Program-made: the position numbers and the translations under genes
Shown: positions 1-7,982 of the stretch, one piece after another
Layout: each line of letters begins with the position of its first letter
Numbering within the stretch: the stretch's first letter is position 1
Notes under the pieces: model-generated
Seen by the model: only the letters and a program-made list of their open reading frames with translations
Databases searched by the model: none
What the model was told of the DNA's origin: nothing
Assembly (NCBI GenBank): GCA_031400715.1
Contig: JANNQK010000308.1
Coordinates: 1 to 35,628 of the forward strand
Origin: VFMC01 sp031400715
GTDB lineage: Bacteria; Actinomycetota; Acidimicrobiia; Acidimicrobiales; Ilumatobacteraceae
Length of the DNA stretch: 35,628 bases
Direction of reading: 5' to 3'

Positions 1-62
1 CGTGTGCTACCTTTGTTGGACAAGTGCTCAGTATCTCACACTCGGCGACCCGGGAGAACCAC

Positions 63-1472
63 ATGACCAGCACCGAAGCCCCGATCACCACACTCGACGG
101 TCTGATCGAGCGCGAGGAGGCCTCATTCCTGTCTCGAACGACCCGGTCGGCCGAGCTGTGGCAGCGGGCGAGCGCGGTGATGCCCGGCGGCGTGGCATCG
201 AGCTGGGCCAGTTCGCGACCGGTGCCCGTGTGGGTCGATCGAGGCCTCGGGGGACATGTGTGGGATGCCGACGGCACCGAGTACGTCGACATGCACGGGG
301 GCTATGGCGTGAACGTCGTCGGCCATGCGCATCCCGCCGTGGTCGACGCGGTGCAACGACGAGTGCAACTCGGCACCCACTTCGCCCAGCCGACCGAGGA
401 CACGATCGTGGTGGGCCAGGCGCTCGCCGAGCGGTTCGGGCTCCCGATGTGGCGGTACACGAACTCGGGCACCGAGGCCACGATGGACGCTGTCCACCTG
501 ATGCGAGCGATCACCGGCAGGAAGCTGGTGATCAAGATCGAGGGCACATACCACGGTCATCACGATGCGCTCATGATCTCGGCATTCCGGAGTGCAGCTC
601 AGCTCGGGCCCGTCGACGAACCGTTCCGGGTGCCCGGTTCGGGCATCCCGCAGGAGATGGCCGATCTCGTTCGCATCGTGCCGTTCAACGACCTGGGCGC
701 TTTGCAGCGCACGCTCGACGCACACCATGGTCAGGTCGCGGGCATGATCCTCGAGCCGATGATGATGAACGCAGGCATCATCCCGCCGGCCCCTGGCTAC
801 CTGCAGGGAGTGCTCGATCTCGTTCATGCCCACGGCGGTCTGGTCGCATTCGACGAGGTGAAGACCGGCATGGTGGTGCACCCAGGTGGCGTGACCGCCC
901 TGTACGGCGTGCGGCCCGACATGGTGTGTCTCGCCAAGGCGCTCGGTGGTGGCGTGCCATGTGGCGCGATCGGCGGCACGGCCGAGGTGATGCAGGCGAT
1001 CACCGACGGTCGCTACGACCAGGTGGGAACGTTCAACGGCAATCCGCTCACGATGGCCGCCGCTCGAGCGGTGCTGACCGAGGTGCTCACCCCCGAGTCG
1101 TACGTTCGCGCCGAGCAGCTCGGACGGCAGATGCTCGAGGGCTCGCTCGCCGCTCTGGGTCAGCATGGCCAACCCGCCTATGGAGCCGTGTACGGATTCA
1201 AGGGCTCGGTGGTGTTCCACGGCACGCCGTGCACGAACTACCGCGAGTTCCTCGACATCGATCTCGCGATCAGCCACTGCCACTTCCTCTACCAGCACAA
1301 CGGCGGGGTGTTCCTGCCGCCGTGGGGCAAGAGCGAGTCGTGGACGCTCTGCGTCGGCCACAGCGACGCCGATGGCGAGCGCTACGTCGACAACCTCGCT
1401 CGACTGGCCCGCGACGTCGCCCCCATCCGCGACCGTCGCTCCGACATCTTCGGCGAAGGCCAGTACAACTGA
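63..1472 (+). CDS. class III PLP aminotransferase, glutamate-1-semialdehyde aminomutase-like
   Basis: The 469-residue protein has the layout of class III (fold type I) aminotransferases closest to glutamate-1-semialdehyde 2,1-aminomutase. Visible features are SGTEAT near residue 135 (PLP phosphate binding), FDEVKTG with Asp264 (pyridine nitrogen contact) and the PLP lysine at about 292 in LAKALGGG. It is about 40 residues longer than typical HemL, and it sits beside catabolic genes rather than heme genes. A role as an amino-acid or amine aminotransferase/aminomutase is therefore as likely as tetrapyrrole synthesis. The start at 63 is chosen because GGGAG lies 7 bases upstream; an in-frame ATG at 24 has no ribosome site. 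It converges on the flavoprotein gene that ends at 1508. The family call is firm; the substrate is unknown. Confidence 0.85.
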   Translation: MTSTEAPITTLDGLIEREEASFLSRTTRSAELWQRASAVMPGGVASSWASSRPVPVWVDRGLGGHVWDADGTEYVDMHGGYGVNVVGHAHPAVVDAVQRRVQLGTHFAQPTEDTIVVGQALAERFGLPMWRYTNSGTEATMDAVHLMRAITGRKLVIKIEGTYHGHHDALMISAFRSAAQLGPVDEPFRVPGSGIPQEMADLVRIVPFNDLGALQRTLDAHHGQVAGMILEPMMMNAGIIPPAPGYLQGVLDLVHAHGGLVAFDEVKTGMVVHPGGVTALYGVRPDMVCLAKALGGGVPCGAIGGTAEVMQAITDGRYDQVGTFNGNPLTMAAARAVLTEVLTPESYVRAEQLGRQMLEGSLAALGQHGQPAYGAVYGFKGSVVFHGTPCTNYREFLDIDLAISHCHFLYQHNGGVFLPPWGKSESWTLCVGHSDADGERYVDNLARLARDVAPIRDRRSDIFGEGQYN

Positions 1473-1507
1473 CCAACTCGTCCGTGGGTGTCGCTCACGG
1501 AACCGGG

Positions 1508-3532
1508 TTAGGGCAGCCGGGTCTCTTCACGGCGGAAGCCGACGGTGGTCGAGACCGGTGCATCCATCTCTCTGGCACAGCGATGGCCCGAGTAGACCGC
1601 CGTCGCGATCGTGCCGGGAGCGAGGCAGTCGCCGATCCGCATGGCATCGATCCGACCTGCCAGCGAACGGAACAGCCGATCGTTCGGCATCCGCGAGGTG
1701 ACCATCACCACGCTCGCGGCGCCGACCTCACGTTCCCGACCGGTGAACACGCACTCGAGGTGCACCGAGTCGACCTCGATGCCGGAGAGCGACAGGCCGG
1801 TTGCGATGTGGATGTCGAGATCCAGCAGACGTGTTTGGATGCGGGCCTGTTCGGACGTTCGTGATGTCCAGGTCGACACCTCGTTGGCCGGCGTCACGAT
1901 CGTCACCTCGCGGCCGGCGCGACGCAGCTTCTCGGCGATCACGCCACCCATGTAGTAGTGGTCGTCGTCGAACACCGCCACGGGGCCGTCGGGCATCACG
2001 CCGGACATGATGTCGTCGGGCGTGAACACCGACGGCAGGTCCCAACCAACGACCGGTGCATCCAGCTCGCGACCGACGCCGTCGCGACGCCACGTCGATC
2101 CCGTCGCGATCACGATCCGGTCGGGGCCGAAGTCGAGAATCTGCTGTTCGTCGATCTCGCTCTGGAGATGGACCTCCACGTTCGCCAGCTTCGCGATCTG
2201 GCCCACACGCCAGTCGCGCACTCGTGAGTACTCCGCCATCCCGGGCAGCAAGGACTCGAGGGTGACCCGCCCACCGAGTTGGCGGCGGGCATCGGTGAGG
2301 GTGACGCGGTAGCCCCGCTTCCCGAGCGCCATTGCGGCCTCGAGACCGGCCGGGCCGGCGCCGACGATCAGCACCGACGCATCCGACCCGCGCTCCGGGA
2401 TGCGCTCGGGATGCCAGCCCTTGCGCCACTCCTCGCCCATGGTCGGGTTCTGAGTGCAGCGAATGGGCGTGCCCGTCTGGTCACCGGTGTAGCAGATGTT
2501 GCAGCCGATGCACTCTCGGATGTCGTCCTCGCGACCCTCCGAGATCTTCTGTGGGAGGAACGGATCGGCGATCGACGGTCGTGCGGCTCCGATCAGATCG
2601 ACCACACCCTGGCGCACCAATCGGACCATCGTGTCGGGCGAGGTGAACCGGCCCACACTGACCACCGGCTTGTCGGTGACCTCCTTGACCCACGACATCG
2701 CCGTCTCCAACCCGGCTTCGTGCACGAATCGAGACGTGCCCATCTCGTGGCTGTAGTCGTCGACGGTGATGTCCCACAGGTCGGGCAGGTCGCCGATCAT
2801 CTCGAGGATCGCTCGCGGCTCGGTGTCGACCTGGTCGTCGCTCGCTTCGCCCGACCCGGCGGAGAACCGAACTGCGACCGCGCACGTGTCACCGACCGCG
2901 TCCTTGGTCTCCTCGATCAGTTCGCGCAACAGGCGCGCGCGGTTCTCGAGCGAGCCCCCGTACTGATCGGATCGCTGGTTCGACGGCATCAGGAACTGCT
3001 TGATCAGGTACCAGTGGCAGGCGTACACGTAGACGATGTCGAAGCTGGCCTCCTTCGCCCGCAGCGCGGCCTCGACGTGCCACCGCTTCAGCTCGACGAC
3101 GTCGGCAGTGTCCATCGCCCGTGTCTGCACCGGGTCGTACACACCTGCGGGCATGCTGGATGGGCCGATCGGCACTTCCCGTGAGTAGTGGTTCGCGCTC
3201 GACGCTCCGCCGTGCCACAGCTCGATGCCCGCCAGCGCCCCATGGGCATGGACGCTGTCGACCATGAGTCGCATCGACCGAACGTCCTCGTCGTCCCAGA
3301 TCGCCGCCGACGGGTACGGATCGTCGTCCGAGGTCGGGTGGATCGAGCAGTACTCAGTGCACACGGTGCCCCAGCCGCCCTCGGCCTTCATGCCACGCAG
3401 CGCTGCCAGCGTCTGGGGCCTGCGGTAGCCGATGCCCGTGCAGTGCGGCACCTGGTAGAAGCGATTCGGTGCGACGACCGGGCCGATCCGCACCGGTTCG
3501 AACAGCACGTCGTATCGAGGGTCTCGGGCCAT
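1508..3532 (-). CDS. trimethylamine/dimethylamine dehydrogenase-type iron-sulfur flavoprotein
   Basis: The 674-residue protein resembles trimethylamine dehydrogenase along its whole length: an N-terminal FMN TIM barrel, a 4Fe-4S motif, and a C-terminal dinucleotide-binding half (GAGPAG at 391-396). Seen directly: VPHC with Cys31 at the position of the 6-S-cysteinyl-FMN cysteine, Tyr170 and His173 in the YVYACH motif, cluster cysteines 341, 344, 347 and 359, and the YGGSLENR signature at 191-198. From memory of the Methylophilus enzyme, the Tyr61 and Trp106 positions are of trimethylamine rather than dimethylamine type. The Trp following the cluster cysteines is missing (finding). The likely reaction is oxidative N-demethylation of a methylated amine, passing electrons to an ETF. 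The start at 3532 is set by GGAGG 7 bases upstream; the in-frame ATG at 3571 is rejected. It lies downstream of the CaiD-like gene on the same strand. Confidence 0.85.
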   Translation of the reverse strand: MARDPRYDVLFEPVRIGPVVAPNRFYQVPHCTGIGYRRPQTLAALRGMKAEGGWGTVCTEYCSIHPTSDDDPYPSAAIWDDEDVRSMRLMVDSVHAHGALAGIELWHGGASSANHYSREVPIGPSSMPAGVYDPVQTRAMDTADVVELKRWHVEAALRAKEASFDIVYVYACHWYLIKQFLMPSNQRSDQYGGSLENRARLLRELIEETKDAVGDTCAVAVRFSAGSGEASDDQVDTEPRAILEMIGDLPDLWDITVDDYSHEMGTSRFVHEAGLETAMSWVKEVTDKPVVSVGRFTSPDTMVRLVRQGVVDLIGAARPSIADPFLPQKISEGREDDIRECIGCNICYTGDQTGTPIRCTQNPTMGEEWRKGWHPERIPERGSDASVLIVGAGPAGLEAAMALGKRGYRVTLTDARRQLGGRVTLESLLPGMAEYSRVRDWRVGQIAKLANVEVHLQSEIDEQQILDFGPDRIVIATGSTWRRDGVGRELDAPVVGWDLPSVFTPDDIMSGVMPDGPVAVFDDDHYYMGGVIAEKLRRAGREVTIVTPANEVSTWTSRTSEQARIQTRLLDLDIHIATGLSLSGIEVDSVHLECVFTGREREVGAASVVMVTSRMPNDRLFRSLAGRIDAMRIGDCLAPGTIATAVYSGHRCAREMDAPVSTTVGFRREETRLP

Positions 3533-3562
3533 GACGGTCCTCCGTGTCGTGTTCGTGAGCCG

Positions 3563-3583
3563 CACCCGCACCTGGTGCGGGTG
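3563..3583 (-). terminator. strong hairpin between the caiD-like and dehydrogenase genes
   Basis: Ten-base inverted arms (CACCCGCACC and GGTGCGGGTG) flank a single T, so a stem of seven or eight pairs with a short loop is likely. It falls 19 bases after the stop of the CaiD-like gene and about 30 bases before the start of the flavoprotein gene on the same strand. No T-run follows. It could be a weak terminator, an attenuator or an mRNA-stability element separating the two transcription units. Confidence 0.4.
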
Positions 3584-3601
3584 TCGCTCGCGGACTGGTG
3601 G

Positions 3602-4393
3602 TCAGCGGCCGCTCCAGATGGGGGAGCGGCGCTCGTCGAAGGCAGCGGTGCCTTCGACGGCATCCTCGCTGTCGATGGCACGGCGGTAGCTGTCGAAGGA
3701 GCGGATCTCAGCCATCGCCGCGAGGGGGTCGAGGCCCGCCGTGCGGCGTTCGATGTCCATGATCGAAGCCACGCTCAAGGGCGCCGATGCCAGCACGCGC
3801 TGAGCCAGGTCGATGGCCGTGGTCATCAGTTCGCCAACGGGCGCGACGCGATTGACGAGTCCGAAGCGCTCGGCATCGGCGGCGCTCAGTCGCCGGCCGC
3901 CGTACAGCACCTCGCGTGCGATGTGCGGTGGCAACAGCTTCGGAAGGCGCACGCTGCCGGCATCGGGAAGGATGCCGAGCGACGCCTCGGGCAGGAAGAA
4001 CTGGGCGTGCTCGGCGGCCACGATCATGTCGGCGGCCATGGCGATCTCGAACCCGCCACCCACGGCCATCCCGTTCACGGCAGCGATCACCGGGACCGTG
4101 CGGTTCGGAAGGTCGACGAACCCGCCGAACCCCCCGACGCCGTAGTCGCTGTCGAATGCCTCGCCGTCGCCTGCGGCCGACAGGTCCCATCCAGCGGAGA
4201 AGAACCGCTCACCGGCGCCCGTGACGATCACCACCCGGACGGTCGGGTCGGTCTCGAAGGCGAGGAACGCCTGGCCCATCGCGATGCTGGTGGCGGCGTC
4301 GATCGCGTTCGCCTTCGGTCGATCGACGGTGAGCACCGCGATGCCGTCTGCGGCGGAGACGTGGAAACCGTCGGAAGCGGCTCGTTCGGACAT
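3602..4393 (-). CDS. caiD: crotonobetainyl-CoA hydratase (CaiD-like)
   Basis: This 263-residue crotonase-fold protein resembles E. coli CaiD (carnitinyl-CoA dehydratase) over most of its length. Shared blocks include DRPKANAIDA at 24-33, ITGAGE/FFSAGWDL-type segments at 57-71, a GGFG stretch near 87-91, and a C-terminal SEDA-EG block. The two acidic residues of hydratases are present: Glu116 in GGGFE and Glu136 in LPE. The expected reaction is hydration of crotonobetainyl-CoA to L-carnitinyl-CoA. Its ATG shares one base with the TGA of the upstream ligase gene (TGATG) and follows GAGGAG, so the two are translationally coupled. This pairs a CoA ligase with the hydratase, as in carnitine metabolism. 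General enoyl-CoA hydratase activity is the alternative. Confidence 0.8.
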   Translation of the reverse strand: MSERAASDGFHVSAADGIAVLTVDRPKANAIDAATSIAMGQAFLAFETDPTVRVVIVTGAGERFFSAGWDLSAAGDGEAFDSDYGVGGFGGFVDLPNRTVPVIAAVNGMAVGGGFEIAMAADMIVAAEHAQFFLPEASLGILPDAGSVRLPKLLPPHIAREVLYGGRRLSAADAERFGLVNRVAPVGELMTTAIDLAQRVLASAPLSVASIMDIERRTAGLDPLAAMAEIRSFDSYRRAIDSEDAVEGTAAFDERRSPIWSGR

Positions 4394-6447
4394 CAGATCT
4401 CCTCGATCCAGAGTGCGTCGACGGCGACCGATCCATCGCGGCCGACGAGCACGGGGTTGAGCTCCACCTCGACCACCTTCGTGCCCACGACCGAGTCGAC
4501 GAGGGTGACGACCAGCGAGGCGAGCGAATGCACGTCGGCGGCGGGTCGGCCGCGGAAGCCGTGCAGGAGGGGAGAGCTCTTCAGGCGATCGAGGGCGACG
4601 ACGACATCGTCGTGGCTCACCGGCGCCAGCAGGTGGACGACGTCGCCCCACAACTCGGTCATCACACCGCCGAAGCCCAGCGTCACCAGCCAGCCCACGG
4701 GGGCGTCTCGACGCACCGCCACCAGCACCTCGGCGACGACATCGGTGACCGTGCGTTCCACGAGGCATCCGGCGCCCGTCGTCGGCATCGCGTCGAGCGC
4801 ATCGGCGACGGCCGTCGCGTCGCGAAGGCCGACCTTCACAGCACCGGCCTCGCTCTTGTGGGCCAGACCGAGACCCTTCAGTGTGATCGGGTAGCCGACC
4901 CGTTCTGCAGCGGCGAGCACCTCGCTGCGCGGTACGACCTCGCCGTCGGGAACAGGCACACCGAGGGTGCGGAGGCGTGCCTTCGCGGTGGCCTCGTCGA
5001 CGATGCGCGTCTCGCCGGGCACGTGCGCCGGCGCATGCTGCTCGACGTGCTCGGGCGGGGCGACGCTGGCGGCATCGAGCGCAGTGAGCGCCTCACCCAG
5101 CCCGAGCAGAGCCGTGAGACCTCGTGTCGCGAGGTGCTCGCGGAAGGGGCCGTTCACGCATTCGGCCATCGTGGCCACGACCACCGCGCGTCGGCCCGTC
5201 TCGTCCGCTGCGTCGGCGAGCGCATCGGACGCGGTGTACCACGAGCTCGGATCGTTGTCGGGTCCGGGTGGCGCGTCGAGCACGAGCATCGTCGCGTCCT
5301 GCGGTCCGTGCATCACCGCGGCGAAGCAGTTCGACATGGCCGCTCGGTCGCCCCACATGAACGTGTGGTAGTCGAGCGGGTTGCTGATGGAGACCAGCTC
5401 GGTCAGGGTCGCCTCGATGCGGTGTCGGTGGTCGTCGAGAAAGGGTGCGAACACGAGCCCGGTCGCCTCGCTCCGGTCGGCCACGAGCGACGCCTCGCCG
5501 CCCGAGCAGCTGAGCGAGACGATGCGGTTGCCGCCCAGGCGTCCGTCCTGATCGAACAGCTTCAACGTCTCGAGCAGTTCGGCGGGGCTGCGCACCGTCG
5601 CCACGCCGTAGCGTTCGAACATCGCGTCGTACGAGGCGGAGCGCCCGGTCATCGAACCCGTGTGGGAGAGTGCGATCGAAGCGCCCGCCGCCGAGCGGCC
5701 GGTCTGCAGCGCGACGAGGGGGATGCCCCGGTCGAGCGCGCGCATTGCAACGGCCGCGAAGTGCTGCGGATCGCGCACCGCTTCGAGGAACAGCCCGATC
5801 GATGTGACCCGATCGTCGTCGAGCAATGCGTCGATGACGTCCTCGGTGCCGATCGTGGCCTGGTTGCCGACGGTGATCATGTGCGCGAGGCGCAGGCCAC
5901 GTTGTTGGAAGGTGAGGTTCACCGCGACGTTGCCGCTCTGCGACACGATCGCCGCGCCACGGTCGTGCCGGTGCATGCCGTGTTCGTCGGGCCACAACGC
6001 CACCCCGTCGAAGGTGTTGACGAAGCCATAGCAGTTGGGCCCGAACAGCGGCATGTCGGCGGCCGCCGCGATCAACGCAGTCTGGAGGTCGCTTTCACCG
6101 GCCTCCGCGAAGCCCGAGCCGTAGCAGACGGCTCCCCCTGCTCCCATCGCGGCGAGCGTGCCGACCGCGGCGACGGTGGCATGGCGGTTGACGCCGAGGA
6201 AGACGGCGTCGGGAACCTCGGGCAGATCGGCGAGCGACGGCACGCACGGGACGCCACTCAGGTGTGCTCGGGTGGGGTGCACCGGCCAGATCGGCCCGGA
6301 AAAGTCGAGCTTGAGGCACTGCGCAACCACCCGTTCGGCAGGGGAACCGCCGACCACGGCGATCGAGCTCGGTGCGAGCAGTCGGTGCAGATCGGCCACG
6401 TCCGTGACGTTAGCTGAACCGTCGATCAGAGATCGTCCAGAAGTCAT
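4393..6447 (-). CDS. ADP-forming acyl-CoA synthetase, candidate betaine-CoA ligase
   Basis: The 684-residue protein is of the NDP-forming acetyl-CoA synthetase family (acs/Pat-like). An N-terminal CoA-binding Rossmann domain starts near IAVVGGSP (29-36). Succinyl-CoA-ligase-like domains carry the phosphohistidine motif SHTGSM (His262). A C-terminal ATP-grasp domain begins near residue 480. Known members make acyl-CoA from acid, ATP and CoA via phosphohistidine. The coupling to the CaiD-like gene suggests that the substrate is carnitine, crotonobetaine or gamma-butyrobetaine, replacing the AMP-forming CaiC. That substrate is inference. ATG 6447 is used, but no clear ribosome site precedes it, and a GTG about 50 bases inside is possible. 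The divergent amidase begins only 24 bases away, so the promoters must overlap. Confidence 0.8.
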   Translation of the reverse strand: MTSGRSLIDGSANVTDVADLHRLLAPSSIAVVGGSPAERVVAQCLKLDFSGPIWPVHPTRAHLSGVPCVPSLADLPEVPDAVFLGVNRHATVAAVGTLAAMGAGGAVCYGSGFAEAGESDLQTALIAAAADMPLFGPNCYGFVNTFDGVALWPDEHGMHRHDRGAAIVSQSGNVAVNLTFQQRGLRLAHMITVGNQATIGTEDVIDALLDDDRVTSIGLFLEAVRDPQHFAAVAMRALDRGIPLVALQTGRSAAGASIALSHTGSMTGRSASYDAMFERYGVATVRSPAELLETLKLFDQDGRLGGNRIVSLSCSGGEASLVADRSEATGLVFAPFLDDHRHRIEATLTELVSISNPLDYHTFMWGDRAAMSNCFAAVMHGPQDATMLVLDAPPGPDNDPSSWYTASDALADAADETGRRAVVVATMAECVNGPFREHLATRGLTALLGLGEALTALDAASVAPPEHVEQHAPAHVPGETRIVDEATAKARLRTLGVPVPDGEVVPRSEVLAAAERVGYPITLKGLGLAHKSEAGAVKVGLRDATAVADALDAMPTTGAGCLVERTVTDVVAEVLVAVRRDAPVGWLVTLGFGGVMTELWGDVVHLLAPVSHDDVVVALDRLKSSPLLHGFRGRPAADVHSLASLVVTLVDSVVGTKVVEVELNPVLVGRDGSVAVDALWIEEI

Positions 6448-6471
6448 TGACGCAGCGTGCGTTGGTGCAGA

Positions 6472-7905
6472 ATGGTGGCTGTGCTCCACGACGATGTCGC
6501 CTATCTGCCTGCAACCGAGCTGCTTCGCCGATTCGTGGCGCTCGAGCTCTCGCCGCTCGAACTCCTGGATGCGCTGATCGACCGCATCGAGGCGCTCGAA
6601 CCCCGGATCAACGCGGTCTGCGACCGTCGCTACAGCGAAGCGCGTGCCGAGGCTGCTCATTCGGCCGAGCGATACCTGGGCAAGCACGGCGGGCCCCGCC
6701 CGTTGGAAGGCTTGCCCGTCGCCGCCAAGGAAGAGCACCCGATGAAGGGTCGTTCGTGGACCCAGGGTTCGCTCACGCTGCAAGGCGAGGTGGCCGATCG
6801 AGATCATCCGATCATCGAACGCATCCAGGCGGCCGGCGGCATCATCCATGTTCGTGTCACGACGCCCGAGTTCTGCTGTGCCGCGTTCTGCCACTCGAAG
6901 ATGTGGGGCACGACGCGGAACCCGTGGAACATCGACTTCGCTCCCGGAGGTTCGTCGGGTGGCACCGGTGCAGCACTCGCTGCTGGGTACGCGCCACTCG
7001 GCACCGGTAGCGACATCGGTGGATCGATCCGCATTCCTTCGTCGCTCAGCGGCGTCGTCGGTTTCAAGCCTCCGTTCGGTCGGGTGCCGGCATTGGCCCC
7101 CTACAACCTCGACCAGTTCTGTCACGACGGGCCCATGGCGCGCAGCGTGGCGGACGTGGCCCTGCTCGAGAACGTGATCGCCGGCGCGCATCGTCTCGAC
7201 GTGGTCTCGATTCGCAACCCACCCCAGATCCCTGCATCACCAGAAGGGGTGAAGGGGCTGAAGATCGCGCTCTGCCTGGGTCTCGGAGACTGGCCGCTCG
7301 AGCCCGAGGTCGAGGCCAACACCCGTCGCGTCGGTGCATCGCTCGCTGCTGCCGGCGCTGTCGTCGACGAGGTGACGCTGCCGTGGACCCGCAACGACAT
7401 CTTCACCGCTGCGCGGGCGCACTTCGCCGCGATCATGGGTGCTGGAATCGCCACGGTGGCAGCCGAGTTCGGCGATCTGTTGAACGACTACACCCGGGCG
7501 TTCGCGGCGTCGATGACGAGCGAGATGAGCTACTACGAGAGCCTCGAACTGCAGGGTCGCCTGTACGAGCCGCTCGGCGAGCTGTTCGAGACGTACGACG
7601 CACTCGTGTGCCCCACGATGGCCACCGACGGCTTGGTGGCGGACGACCCCTACATCGACGGCCCGTTCCTCGTGAACGGGGTCGACGTGGAGCACCACAT
7701 CCTGATGTTCATGACGCTCCCGTTCAACCTGTTGAGCCGCTGCCCGGTCGTGGCGGTGCCCTCGGGGCGTGCTGTCAACGGTGTGCCGACGGGTGTGCAG
7801 GTGGTCGGGCGCACCTACGACGACGTCACCGCCTTCCGTGTTGCTGCCGCGGTCGAGTCCACCGGAGTCGGCTTTCACCAGTCCTCCTGGAGGCCGACGC
7901 TGTGA
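6472..7905 (+). CDS. amidase (amidase signature family)
   Basis: The 477-residue amidase-signature hydrolase has the Ser-cisSer-Lys catalytic triad: Lys86 in VAAKEE, cis-Ser162 in GGSSGG and the nucleophile Ser185 in GGSIR. The family hydrolyses carboxamides to acid plus ammonia. The substrate cannot be read from sequence. The context of acid-CoA ligase, deacylase and lactate dehydrogenase genes is catabolic, so an amide-bearing nutrient is likely. The start is uncertain: ATG 6472 is used, in-frame GTG codons at 6457, 6475 and 6478 also exist, and none has a strong ribosome site. It is followed after 77 bases by the deacylase gene on the same strand. Confidence 0.85.
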   Translation: MVAVLHDDVAYLPATELLRRFVALELSPLELLDALIDRIEALEPRINAVCDRRYSEARAEAAHSAERYLGKHGGPRPLEGLPVAAKEEHPMKGRSWTQGSLTLQGEVADRDHPIIERIQAAGGIIHVRVTTPEFCCAAFCHSKMWGTTRNPWNIDFAPGGSSGGTGAALAAGYAPLGTGSDIGGSIRIPSSLSGVVGFKPPFGRVPALAPYNLDQFCHDGPMARSVADVALLENVIAGAHRLDVVSIRNPPQIPASPEGVKGLKIALCLGLGDWPLEPEVEANTRRVGASLAAAGAVVDEVTLPWTRNDIFTAARAHFAAIMGAGIATVAAEFGDLLNDYTRAFAASMTSEMSYYESLELQGRLYEPLGELFETYDALVCPTMATDGLVADDPYIDGPFLVNGVDVEHHILMFMTLPFNLLSRCPVVAVPSGRAVNGVPTGVQVVGRTYDDVTAFRVAAAVESTGVGFHQSSWRPTL

Positions 7906-7982
7906 CGCTCGCCGCCTGACTCGGCGATCGGGCGACGCCGCTCGGTACTGTCGTCGGACATCGGCTCGCCAAGGGGGATTTC

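Noticed and set aside
1..62. Partial gene at the left edge
   Set aside because: Only 62 bases with no convincing coding frame; apart from the ribosome site of the first gene nothing is supported.
63..1472. True HemL for heme biosynthesis
   Set aside because: Longer than HemL, no heme genes nearby and catabolic neighbours; only the class III family was called.
2279..4894. Long plus-strand open frames opposite the flavoprotein, hydratase and ligase genes
   Set aside because: They are antisense shadows of high-GC coding genes, Arg/His/Asp-rich without domain patterns; the minus-strand frames carry clear motifs.
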